Below, piece by piece: positions 32,700 to 43,451 of a stretch of 64,000 bases of DNA (its first letter is position 1; each line of letters starts with the position of its first letter). The DNA is from Coleophoma eucalyptorum. Lineage: Eukaryota; Ascomycota; Leotiomycetes; Helotiales; Dermateaceae. The DNA lies in contig JALRME010000020.1 of NCBI GenBank assembly GCA_026120035.1, positions 62,001 through 126,000 on the forward strand. Direction: 5' to 3'. The notes under the pieces are model-generated. The model made no database searches. It was not told the DNA's origin and was given only the letters and a program-made list of their open reading frames with translations. Made by a program: the position numbers and the translations under genes.

Positions 32700-34227
32700 A
32701 TGCTTGGCAGGGTCTCCACTGGAGATGCACAGCTCTCCGGGCTGGGTGCTGGGTTCACGATAGGCTTTGGAATCTGGACAACAACTTGTGCCATTAGGCA
32801 GACGAAGAAATGCAAGAACCCTCGCCGGAGCTTGTTCATTTATATGGTATGGGGCGAGATCCTCGCCAACTTGGTAATGGGCATACTAGGTAAGTCTTCT
32901 CAAGCAGAGCTTCCTTCGAGGCTGGAAGGGCTTCCACTGTTGGAAGGCTCTTTTTGGTATCTGAAACTACGAGGCAAGATAGTTACTGACTGAATAACTC
33001 TTAAGCATGGCTTGCCATAAACAAAGTCATAGCCCAGAGGTAAGTTATTTCTCTTATCGTTGCTTTAATATAGCTAACCTGTGACAAAGCTTAACGTTCT
33101 TCATCGCCTTAACGACATGTTGGGTCTTCGAACTACATCTATACTTTCAGATCATCATCAATCGCTGTGGGGTGGTTGCGGATGACAAGGAAGTGATCAG
33201 GAGAATGAAGGTGAGTCAAAATGATGATAGATAAGTTCCAAGACTCACAAGTACTAGATAATCACTGCGGTTTTAATATCTATCATCAATGTCTCAGGTA
33301 AATGTTACATCTCGCTGAAGAAAGATAAAATCTAATGATGTCCAAAGTTTACACCATTTGGATCCCGTCACAACTTGATCCACCTCCATTTCAAATGTAT
33401 GTTGCACATCTTGCCTATAGACGGGGACATTAATTGACCGTCAAAGTCTTGTCATAGCGAACAAATACTGGGATCGGACCACGAAAGGCATACTTTTGGT
33501 CATCGATGTTTGTCTGAATTATTACTTCCTACGTGTCGTGCAGAAAAGACTTGTCAAGAATCATGGGCTTGTAAAGTACAAACCACTGGTACACTTCAAC
33601 GCATGGCTCATGATTGTCTCAGTCTTAATGGATGTAAGGCCCCAAAATAATTCTCCACGTCCCTTATTGACTGGATAGGCACTTCTCATCGGTTTAGAAT
33701 CCGTATCACTGGCAAACCACTCAGTAGTCTTTGATCAATTCCATCCACTTGCCTACGTACGTCACAGCCTGGTTTTCTTTTCCAAATTTCTCGGGCACTA
33801 ATAATCTCAGATCGTAAAACTCCACATCGAATTATCAATGGCAGCTCTGATCACCAAACTGGCAAAATCCAGCGCTGAAGATCGTATCAACGATTTTTAT
33901 AATAGTAATCACGAGCGTGAGTTCATCGATTGGAACCGCCCACGAATCGGCAGTGATCCAGCAATTGCACCGCCTGCATTCCTTCGCAACATTACCAGCG
34001 ATGAGAAATGTTTAACCGCACTAAACCATACCACATCAAGGGATACTGGATATGCAGAAATGACAACGACGAATTTTTCAGTGAGAAGAGACAGTAAAAC
34101 AACAGCTAATATCAGTGTGACGCCAAGTTCTTCAATGAGAAGAGACAGTAAAACAACAACTATTATCAGTGTGACGCCACAGAGCGAAGAAGATATCCAA
34201 CCTGTTGAAAGGGGAAAAACCCAGTAA
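32700..34227 (+). CDS. Fungal multi-pass integral membrane protein (7TM-like), function unknown
   Basis: Eight exons: 32700-32889, 33006-33039, 33090-33210, 33258-33297, 33348-33396, 33447-33633, 33679-33756 and 33811-34227. They sum to 372 codons (371 residues). The start MLGRVSTGDAQLSG is the first ATG in frame before the first hydrophobic segment. About seven membrane segments follow, for example GLGAGFTIGFGIWTTTCAI, LFIYMVWGEILANLVMGIL, LTFFIALTTCWVFELHLYFQ, ILLVIDVCLNYYFLRVV and NAWLMIVSVLMDALLIGL. The arrangement resembles a widespread uncharacterised fungal integral-membrane family. The C-tail is hydrophilic and holds an 18-residue tandem duplication (VRRDSKTTANISVTP, then MRRDSKTTTIISVTP). 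The exon at 33447 uses an aaag acceptor, because the tempting catag a few bases later breaks the frame. Confidence 0.72.
34083..34190 (+). repeat. 54-base tandem duplication inside the 7TM-like gene's tail
   Basis: gagaagagacagtaaaacaa recurs 54 bases later (34083 and 34137), with only a few mismatches over the whole unit. It encodes the two RRDSKTT...ISVTP copies. Confidence 0.9.
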
Positions 34228-34975
34228 TTGATCTAAGATAATGAGTAATGATTTATGGCTTTTAATTCCCATCAATGGATTCGTGGAAAGTGAAGATGTT
34301 GCGCTGATCCGGATAATACTGACGGTCCTCATTCTAAACCAACAATACAAGCTTCAAGCCCAAAATCGCTCTACTCCATTTGGCCAATCCTCCCAAGGCG
34401 AAACAATCTGTTTTCATAGCTTAAATCACCTATTCGAAAAGCATTGCTTTCTATTAAGGGAATTCCAGTCTATTCAGACACTCAAATCCAGACCCAAGAA
34501 CTACGCCTCCGACAGGTTGATGACCTCGTGCCGGTATCGTAAGCGGCGCCAGTCCTTAGCAAGTCACTTATGAAAGAAAAGATATATGCCTTACTTCAAT
34601 ATAGATTTCATTGTGGTCATTTATTCTATAGGAACATCAGCACCCACTTAGCTAGATCGTTGGAATTTATTTTCATTGTTTCTACCATCCCAGTTCCAAG
34701 TGCTTTGGGGACTATTCAGCTGTGATTAAGTCACTCCTCCTGCCATATAAAACTTCAATACTATCTAGTACAAATAAAGATATAGTTCTAAGTGCTTTTC
34801 ATATACCAAAACCACGTGCTGAAGCTCTGCGCTTTTGGATTGATCCTTCTACATTCATTCAACTATGTAAGCATCATATCCGCCCTCATCATACCGCTTC
34901 CACATAAGCCTATAATCCTTGATCATGATTCTAGTAACATAATGTAGTGGTACGAATGTAGGTATCATATTAGTT
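34228..34975. other. Intergenic region, no gene seen
   Basis: About 750 AT-rich bases downstream of the 7TM-like gene. Only short ORFs without motifs were found. Confidence 0.5.
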
Positions 34976-35325
34976 CCATGAAACATCCTGCAAGCTTACT
35001 ACTTGCTCCACCAAGATTGAGCTCATCGCCAGCAAGGGAGATAGCATGGTACTTGAAGTTCTCAGGATCCTCCAAAGCCTTCGCTGCAACAACACCAATA
35101 TCTTTGGCTAAGAACACCAGAAGCCTGGTAATATTTCTCTCCGGCCGACTGCAATAGGCTGGTAACTTTATCCCCTGAAATCCGCGTCGAAGTTATCCAC
35201 GATGCACACATGTCGGAGGATCTTCCATGCCATACCGACTTTCGCAGTCTCGGCTTTTAGATGAATCTCTAAATCTATGCTTTATAATGAAAATGCGGCA
35301 CGCTGGCATGGTCACAGATCTCAGC
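34976..35325 (-). pseudogene. Decayed NmrA-like NAD(P)-binding protein fragment
   Basis: No long ORF exists here, but reading the minus strand across frames recovers an NmrA-family C-terminal half in the right order. First HASVPHFHYK (about 35320-35290) ends in stop codons. Then, in another frame, IHLKAETAKVGMAWKILRHV followed by CIVDNFDADFRG. Then, after another shift, FLAKDIGVVAAKALEDPENF followed by KYHAISLAGDELNLGGASS. These match the typical family layout (PHF...K, GM.W.ILRP..F.DNF, DIG..AAKA..DPE, AISLAGDEL). Several stops and at least two frameshifts separate the pieces, and the N-terminal Rossmann part was not found. Intact relatives are negative-regulator or oxidoreductase-like NAD(P)-binding proteins. 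Clearly non-functional. Confidence 0.75.
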
Positions 35326-36042
35326 AGACAATGATGGGTTACAAAATCCAATTGGACTTACAGTCATAAGCACCATCTACTACAAGTAATTAGCATCAAG
35401 GCGATTAATTTAACATTATAATATATTTAGAACCTATGGGTCTAGTACCTATATATAAATTTACAATCCCTCAACTTCTTTGGGTTCCCAGCTTCCAAAG
35501 CCCAGCATTTTTTTTTCCTTCGTCGACTGTTCCAGCGCCGCTCGGTCCCCCGCCAAATCCGTACCGAATGGCATCCACTAACCCACTCCACCCAGCTCGT
35601 TCAGTGCATTCGTCAAGGCCAGCGAGAAGGGACAAAAATTGTGCTTTTTATAATAGACAAAATAGATCCCTAGTGAAGGTAGAAAACAAAAAATCGAGCC
35701 AGATATGTTTTCGGCGTGTTCATAATTTAAGGTGATCTTCACGTCGCCGCGCGTGGCGGGCGTATCTTGTCCCAGTACCGTGGTAATGGCACACATGTGG
35801 ATACACATGGGCGGCGGCTCGTACCGCGCGGTCTGGATACCTTACCTTCTATTCGGGACCCCCAGGTTCTGAGTGATTCGGATGATAAAGAGAGAAGCTC
35901 ATTTCTAGATCACAATCATGATGGGAAATGCAAATTTGCTTGGGCATTATATTTTGATTTTGGTTTAGTTTCATATCTTGATCTTTACGGGCTACCCATC
36001 AAGGTGCCTCTAATATTTTTCCTCTTTACAGGGCAATAATCG
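35326..36042. other. Non-coding interval, possibly more relic sequence
   Basis: No gene. A GC-richer patch around 35720-35870 in an AT-rich background may be a further coding relic, but it could not be assigned. Confidence 0.35.
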
Positions 36043-37574
36043 TTACGGTTTACGCCCGTAAATTGCAACAATGGGCCAGTAAGCATGGATTCCAGTATTC
36101 GCCATATCAAGCCTCGTATGGGCACAAAGAACGTTGACCTCCTGCAAACTCCAGCCCAAGCCGCGAGTAAGCAGTGCAAGACTCATACCCTCAAGACCCA
36201 TATTGAAATTTTCCGATGTCCACATCCCCAGTTCCTTGAACTTCTTTTGTTTTGGCCAGCGATTCTGGGGCCATTTGTATGGGATTTCCACTACATCTAC
36301 GAATCCTGCGCTGAGCATATCTTCCTTGGCATGTAAACATGCGTCAAGTTTGATACCAAGGTTGTCGGCAGCCTGTTTGATGTAAATGCACCATTGATAC
36401 AAGGCGCAGTCTTCGGGCATTGTTTCGTCGTCGCAGCGAACCGGGAAGCCAATATCCATTATTTCAAGATATCCGCCCGAATTGAGATTACTATTCTTGT
36501 CAGGAGGCATGGCTGAAGACAAAATGGTAAGTTCTTACTCGAAGCTTTGTTGGTAGAATTTCGGCCAATTGTGAAATGATCCACACATCATGCTGGCATG
36601 GATATAGTCGAATTTTGAACTGAATGTCCATGACTCCTCTAGATCGTCGATCTCAAATATAAGATTTGTTGGCACACTGGTGAGCGGGTTAGGAGGTATA
36701 AATTTGGCAATTTGGCTAGTTTAGACTCACAATAGTGGCTGTACTGGCGAAAGATCCATTCCGATTACCTGCCTGAATCAGTTCTATGCTTACCTCTGAC
36801 AAACATGGTGCGTACCTCTACATCAGGATGTTCATCCGCTGCCAGCTATTAAAAAAGTGTACCACAGGAAGAATTTGACGTACCATAATTTATAGCCCAG
36901 ATTCCTGTTCCAGTGCCAACATCAAGGACTCGTTTTACTTCATCGCCAAGGGGAGCCAGATATAATTTACGACCGAGAGTCATATAGCACAGGTGGTTTT
37001 GCAAATCTGATGAACGTCAGTTGGAGCTCTTTACACCTTCAACACTCTTCATTACCTAGCCTGTTATTTTCTGCCTTCAGGTATAGTGTAAGCGGTGACA
37101 TATTTTTACAAAAGCCCAAGTTCATAACTGCAATTCCGTTGTGACGATTTCCATACCTCGTCGTTTGGCAAAATATATTCTGCAAGATGAGATTAGCATT
37201 CCAGGGAACTCGTCGTGTAAGCCGAAGTTAAATCGGTAAATGAACACGTACTTCCGGCTTTATAAGCATGGTATGTCCGCCCATTCTCTACCTGAAATCT
37301 GAAGATACTAGATTTTGCAGATGCTGTTGAGGCAGCAAGCTAATCGCCAATCGTCAGTCTGGTGCCGCTTTTTTGCACATCAGGAGTTGTGGTGCTACCT
37401 CAAGCGAATTTTCAAAATCCTCGTCATGGTCCCCATAGGGATTCTCGGGCGTCACTGTATCCTGTCAATGGCAGCGGAGTCAGTAAAGATCAGTCGCATA
37501 GACCAGTAGAGATTATCAAAGCTTACATCTGCCTCGATCTCTAAATTATGTGTCGACGACGTGGCGCTCGCCAT
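36043..37574 (-). CDS. LaeA-like SAM-dependent methyltransferase
   Basis: Ten exons on the minus strand from the ATG at 37574 to the TAA at 36043. The start is MASATSSTHNLEIEAD. Conserved landmarks in order: SIFRFQVENGRTYHAYK, KYILPNDE then AENNRLDLQNHL, RVLDVGTGTGIWAINYADEH (SAM-binding motif I), VIGMDLSPVQP (motif II acidic loop), FEIDDLEESWTF, HASMMCGSFHNWPKFYQQSF and DNLNSGGYLEIMDIGFPV. This is the signature order of the fungal LaeA-like/TAM-domain methyltransferases, many of which act in or near secondary-metabolism clusters. The last intron (gtaagaac...gaatag) must use the distal acceptor, because a nearer cttcag breaks the frame. With it the gene is intact. Next to an NmrA-like pseudogene, but no backbone synthase lies in the window. 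Confidence 0.85.
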
Positions 37575-40500
37575 TGCGGATGCCTAAGGCGCGTGGCCCA
37601 GCATGCATGCCACCCACGATCTTGAATTCTTCAAGATAAGATGCTTACGAGTAATGTAGATTGGTGACGAGAAACAGCTAAAGGGTGGAAAGGAGGGTAA
37701 GGGGAGCAAGGGAAAAATAAAGCGTGTTGGTCGGGTATTTGTAGTACCCTAAAAATAAGATAGGATTCCTGGCAGGCAAAATTCGCAAGAGATTCCAAGA
37801 TGCGTCGACAAGAATGGTGATGATCCACTCGACTTGACTTCCATGTAACGAACATAGGCTGTTTACCTCGCAATATCCGTGGGATCTGGCCATCGGGTGG
37901 GCCAGCCAAACCTACCAATCGTGTTTGTCGGGAATCGCAGGTCTTTTCCCCGCTTCGCTGGACTGTACCGGCGCTGGATGGCGTTGTGGTTGGTTGTTGG
38001 GAGCAGGGGTTGACGGCTTGCTGGGTTGATGCTCATGTGTGTTCCTGCGCGAAATGGGTCGCGATAGTGTGAATGTCTCTTCATCCTTTCTCCTTTCTCC
38101 TTCCTTCTTTCTTCTTTCTCCTTTCCCGCGCAGTTCGTCCACTCAACCCACAAGGGTCATGCTTTCATTCTAATTGGGACATGGGGAAGAGGATGTGACG
38201 GCCAAGAACATGGGACGTTTTGGCGCGAGGAAGACTCCGAAAACTCGGATCGCATGGCTTCAGCTTCCAGACGGTGATAAGTTGAAAGAGGAGAGCATCG
38301 TTTCACTGCTGCCTTTTCCATCCCTGTGCCCTGCCGAGATCTTTAGCGTGTTCTTCACCGCCTCTCCCATCTTTGTGACATCCTTCATTTCTTGCAATGG
38401 CACTTTTATATAAGGTTTGGCAGATGCACTGCAGCTGACTCTGGTTCCTTATCATTTCTTCGGATGGCTTCTTCGGCTGCGCTGGGAACAGCCCGATTTA
38501 TGTTGGAGAATGGTATCCCTGACCCCAAGACCTGCGAAATGCTAAATAAAAGCATGACCAACAACCAACAGAACTCATTGAGAGAGTTTGAATGTGATTT
38601 ATCGAAGCGATCATGGGGATTCTTCCGACTCCTACCGTCTTTGGTCCGCACATCCTCGGAAGTAGTTTTCTTGCATGCCGGAGATCTCCCCGTGCAGGAG
38701 CAATTGTATCCACCGCTGAACGTTCTTGCAGTGTTGGCGCGATCGGCAGCTCATTTTGGTTCTCAAATGAATAGTTGCGACTCAGCAGTACACTGCTTAC
38801 TCTCAATGCAGAAATCATACGACGAAACAAACCATATGCGAGAATGCAAACTTGGTCTCGCCATGTTGGGAGCAGCGTATACCAACATACAGTAAGGCAT
38901 ATTCTAAATAAATGAGAGAGACACAGATAGAAAGATTGACGGTCCGACGATCCAGCATTCGGAAGTTGATGTTACTGGGATAGATATTTACAGGTGTTCA
39001 GCCTCTATACTACCCGATGTGAACTTTGGCATATGCAAGATATTTCAATCCAACATGCAAAAGCCTAGCCGAATCATTATCCAATGTATAAGGGTGTTCG
39101 AAAAGGGACTTGTTAAATTATTTTGGACCGAATTCAAGCTCCTTGGACTTAGTTTCAGCTCTAAGCTGTCCGCTTTCCATCCCAGTCCAGTTGATGAATA
39201 CTAGACAAGATATTACTATTTAATAATCCCATTGTTGATCTTGAGATATATTTCTGCGTGTTTGTATGGTTTTTTTAATCCTGATATCAATCGGACGCAA
39301 GTCCAAGCACAGAATGACCTTGAAAAGCGATCCTTCCTTCCAGTTGCGGCCATCCAATCTCGTCTCCTGCTATTTCGGGCTGACTGGCTTTCTCTTGTTC
39401 AACCCAATTCTATTCGTATATCTTATCATGCTTTTCGAACGAGAATGTCGATACGAAGCAATATCTGTAACAGTTTTCTTAGCATCTCTTTTCCTACCCT
39501 CATTCTATGCTCAACGGTCCATAAGTCTCACTGCGTTCTCATGCAAAGCTCTTGTCCTCGCTGGGGCCGCTGATTCCTTGCTCTCGTCATACGACCAAAT
39601 CAGACACCAAGATGTCTATGGGAGGACTTGCACCCTCCACGCAGTTGGATGCTCGAACTCCAGACTTTTGTGGAGAGGTAAAAGCTGCCCGAGAATCACT
39701 GGGTCGAGATTCGCAAACTGCATGGAATCGAGGATCAGCTGCCGACCGCACACAAGTTCTGCTTGGGATAGAAACGGCTTCAGGCCGAGACCATAAGAAG
39801 TCCAGGAGTAGCGGCATCCTGGCTGTTGGCACTCCTGGCGGCGGTGTCCTCGTCACGGGTAGGCAGCAACACATTGACCCACCCGTTGGAACTGGGCTAG
39901 ATGCTATTGATCGTGCCAGAGAGAGACGCCGCTCTGAAAGATATGACAAGCAGCGAACAAGCTCTTCAAGAGACTGGAAGCATGGTCAGTTAGTTCACCA
40001 TGGCCAACATGCGCCAAGAAAGAACCTTGCTGACCAAAGCCCTCGCGAAGGAGACCAAAGTGGCCTTGAGTCTGGGAACAACTTTCATCATACAGTTTGT
40101 CATCAGTATGTGAACACGTCTTGCTACCCCTAGGACTATATAATACATCACGATTGTGATGGGGGCTGTTGTATAGGGGTGGTCGATTCTCGTTATCACC
40201 ATGGAGAAGCATGCCACGACGAACAGCGTTGCCTTAGAGGACAGTCCCATGATAGCGAGAGACACGGGACATCGCACACGTATAGCAAAGGACAGACGCA
40301 CTGTTCACATGAACTTTGTTCCAACCCAAATCAGATACACTGCCAGGATTACCTTCGCAGTGGGACTCTGCGGTATCTCTAACAGGCACTAGCAGAATTC
40401 GTACTTCAGAGTCTCAAAGATTGCTAACTCCTACAAATTAAGACTAAGAACCCCATTGTCATTATCAGCGTGAATTGGCAGCAATCAATGGGAAATAGCA

Positions 40501-41692
40501 GAACTCACCACCCACCAATATTGCCGGGATGGAAAAGTAATGGAAATTGTCAGACGCCCATCCATTACCTCCATATAATATTCACAGACATCATCAAGCC
40601 ACAGATCAAACCAATTTGATAATGATGATAGAGACCCTCGGAACATTGCGGGCTGAACCTCGAGAAGTTGATTTTCCAAGTTGCGATAGTCGTGCTCCAA
40701 CAAGTCCAAGACACAAATGGAAGGCCGCGTCGCTATCGATGTGATTGGCACAGCAAAGGCAGGCTTCTGTCTTTACTTCCTGATGCCCAGGTGTGTCTCA
40801 TCTGTATACAATTTCAAACACTTGTGTGGCGCCTATAGATCAAAACTGGCGAACTGGAGAAGGTTGCAGGGAGATACAAAAGTCTAGGTTAGACCAGTAT
40901 CCAGCTACGCCTACAGCATGTAAGACCCAGAAAACATTATTAGACTGAGTGAGGCAGTTGCAGTTGGAAAAAGGTCTCAATTCAAGTACCTAAAGTCAAA
41001 CCGCTGCAATAGAATTCTTATAAACTCCTAGGAAATTTCATTCTTGTGCCATGCTTTCGACGCCCAGGTGGAGAATGCTAATCCTGAGTAAGTAACTACA
41101 TTGCTCATGTAAAGACTAAATGGTAAGAAAAGCAATAGTGAAAGTGAAGAAACTGACGATAATAACCCTAGATCAGAGCGTATTTAGGAAAGTCAAATAT
41201 CTACCACAGACAGAAACGAGCCATTTGCTCCGTCGTGGACATCTCAACAACTAAAACCCTGAAATAACATCTCAAAAGTCCTATTGATAAGATGTTATAT
41301 TATTTCGGAACTTTCAAGGTAGGGGCGTTCAACAAGTCGATAAAAACAATCCAGATATTGCTGCATGGTGAGAAGTGGTGTATGGGCGGATCTTTATTAT
41401 TCCGACCCCAACTGTTGCTTTCCCCATTGATAAGTCACACCAATTGAGGTCCGCCTTCAATCATGGCGGCTCAGCTAAGGCGCAGTAGTAAAGATAGTAA
41501 CCCAAAGCTAATTAACGCATGCATGGCGTTAAGGCTACACCAGCCGCAGTTAAGTCGGTCATAGTTCTATTCTTGTCCATAATCTTCCTCGTCTACTCCT
41601 TGTCGCAATTATCAGCTTTCTTAAATCCTGTCGTTTTTGGCCCTCTCCAGTATCAATTCTGCGATTGTATTTAATATATCAACATCTATGCA
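37575..41692. other. Accessory intergenic region with weak coding relics
   Basis: About 4.1 kb without a supported gene. A polypyrimidine run (38083-38126) precedes a 144-codon plus-strand ORF (listed separately). At 39266-39540 a frame with strong hydrophobic segments (FQLRPSNLVSCYFGLTGFLL, AISVTVFLASLFLPSFYA) faintly recalls the N-terminal membrane region of ABC-C transporters. Near 40015-40108 a membrane-helix-like stretch (LAKETKVALSLGTTFIIQF) stands alone. Stops and frame changes separate them. Confidence 0.4.
38464..38895 (+). CDS. Hypothetical 144-residue ORF, weak
   Basis: Starts MASSAALGTARFMLENGIPD. It is mostly helical in composition, has no signal peptide or motif, and shows no plausible downstream exon. 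It could be a fragment of a larger decayed gene or chance. Listed because it is one of the longer ATG-initiated frames in this gene-poor section. Confidence 0.2.
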   Translation: MASSAALGTARFMLENGIPDPKTCEMLNKSMTNNQQNSLREFECDLSKRSWGFFRLLPSLVRTSSEVVFLHAGDLPVQEQLYPPLNVLAVLARSAAHFGSQMNSCDSAVHCLLSMQKSYDETNHMRECKLGLAMLGAAYTNIQ

Positions 41693-42708
41693 ATGGGGAG
41701 AACACACACGTTTCGGTCTGACAAGGCTGCAGCTCTAACGTACCACCCATCGTCCAGGCGTTCGCTTGTCCTCTTTCTGGCCATTTTTCAGTCTGCCTCT
41801 GCTGTCCTAACCAAATGCTATGATCCTGCTGGCGACCTGAGAGAAGACGAGCCTTGTAGCCCCGATGCTTCTGCGAGTGCCTGTTGTGGGGTTGGGTGGG
41901 GTAGGTTTCTTAAATCTCGGCGCCCGAAATTTCCTAACGCGATGAGATAGTCTGCACGAACATTTCCCTCTGTGTCGCAAGTGCCAAGATCATACCTCTC
42001 CTCAGCGAGGGCGACCCGCATCAGTTCGAAGGCAGCTGTACGGACAAGACTTGGAACTCGCCCGACTGCCCTTCGTTCTGTCGAACAGGCAATCTTTCTG
42101 AGAATGCTGCGAACGGTATGTGGGATTGTGGGCAGGGGAATTGGTGCTGCTCGGCTTATACGGGTGATACGAGTTGTTGTGAGCGGGATACGGCTGTGTT
42201 TTATCTCGGTGGATATGCCAATTTGACGACAATAGGCGGTGCTGCTGTTACCGTATCCTCCACTTCATCCTCGACTTCCTCATCCTCAACTTCCGTACCC
42301 GCTAAGACTACACAATCGAGCGCGGTCACCTCTACGAGCGCAGTGGTAAGTCCGAGTACGACTGCAAGTGCTGGACTCTCAGGGGGCGTGAAGGCTGGTA
42401 TTGGCATTGGCGTCGCTGCTGGAATTATGGCTCTGTTGGCTCTTGCATTCTTTGTTTACAGACAGAGAAAATCGACGAAGACTCTAAGGGAGCAGGTTCA
42501 GCTCCTAGCAAGCGGTAAAGATGAAAGCAATGACCCACGAGCAGAGCTGGCCACTATATCTCCTGAACATGAATTTACGGGATACGAGGGCTATACAGAT
42601 AGGCCGGTTCATGAGAGCTATGAGCTTTCCGATCAGGGAAGGTATGAACTCTCTGCGCATAATCCAGCGGAACTGGCAGATGAGAGACAATGGAGGGGGG
42701 TGAAGTGA
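41693..42708 (+). CDS. Single-pass surface protein with Cys-rich ectodomain and Ser/Thr stalk
   Basis: Two exons, 41693-41900 and 41951-42708, 322 codons (321 residues). An N-terminal signal (RRSLVLFLAIFQSASA) is followed by a cysteine-rich domain: KCYDPAG...PCSPDASASACCGVGWVC, ISLCV, GSCTDKTWNSPDCPSFC, then NWCCSAYTGDTSCC. This pattern recurs in many fungal membrane proteins of unknown function. A Ser/Thr stalk (TVSSTSSSTSSSSTSVPAK) leads to one transmembrane helix (GVKAGIGIGVAAGIMALLALAFFVY) and a short cytoplasmic tail. The layout resembles wall-stress sensors of the Mid2/WSC type, but the cysteine pattern is not a WSC domain. A surface sensor or adhesin role is inference. Confidence 0.8.
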
Positions 42709-43451
42709 TCCATCTTCAAGATAAAATGTTTCGTATCAATGCTTAGAGTTGTTCAACTCGGAACACGCTTGATCTACAAACCTAAAAGGCTGCTAGTAAC
42801 TTCGTTGCAAAAGTCTATTACAGGGTTTTTTATGGGGTCACATATGTGACACCTTGATGGTTCTCGGAATCCGGGTAAAACCAAATCTTTACTCGACGCA
42901 AAGGGATCGGAAGGTGGCACTTCCGTCATTGTTCAGATCTTGCATCGTCACTGCATGTGGGTCACTACGATTCATGGGTAAATGGACGTGCAAGAAAGAC
43001 GACTACCTGTCAACGAAAATTTGTATATTGAACCGAGAAGATCAAAAGAGCTAGGTATCAAAAAGCTCTTCCTCTCTGAAATTTCGGGGATGAACGTATA
43101 AACATCTGGTTGCTTATCTATTGTACCATATAAGAATCTGGTGCTTTTCTAAAGGGTTGAATTACTTTAGAAGCACGCGGTAGTGCATACTGTAGTCACT
43201 GGGACAAAGAACGATGGGTATGAAAGGTGGACGAATTTATTTTCGACTGAACCAAGCCTGCTCGTTTGCTGTGTGCTTACTCTAGCTGCTCAACAGAAGC
43301 ACAAATAGAAGGGTATATACATAGAAAAAAAAGAACCAAAGTAAAAAAGAACCTGGCCCACGCCCCCAGGACCCGACCAACGCCCTTTTATACTCCGATC
43401 GTGAAGAAATGCAGAAAGAGGTTCGTAGCGCTTGGACATCCGACTATACGC
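42709..43451. other. Intergenic region between converging genes
   Basis: About 740 bases. No gene is seen. A CCC-rich segment (cacgcccccaggacccg) lies near 43359. Confidence 0.5.

Noticed and set aside
35767..35870. Possible subtilase remnant (GNGTHV-like string)
   Set aside because: Only a six-residue resemblance. No other subtilase motif in order nearby on either strand.
37912..38153. Lys/Arg/Glu-rich minus-strand ORF
   Set aside because: Arises from a polypyrimidine tract read on the opposite strand. Low complexity only.
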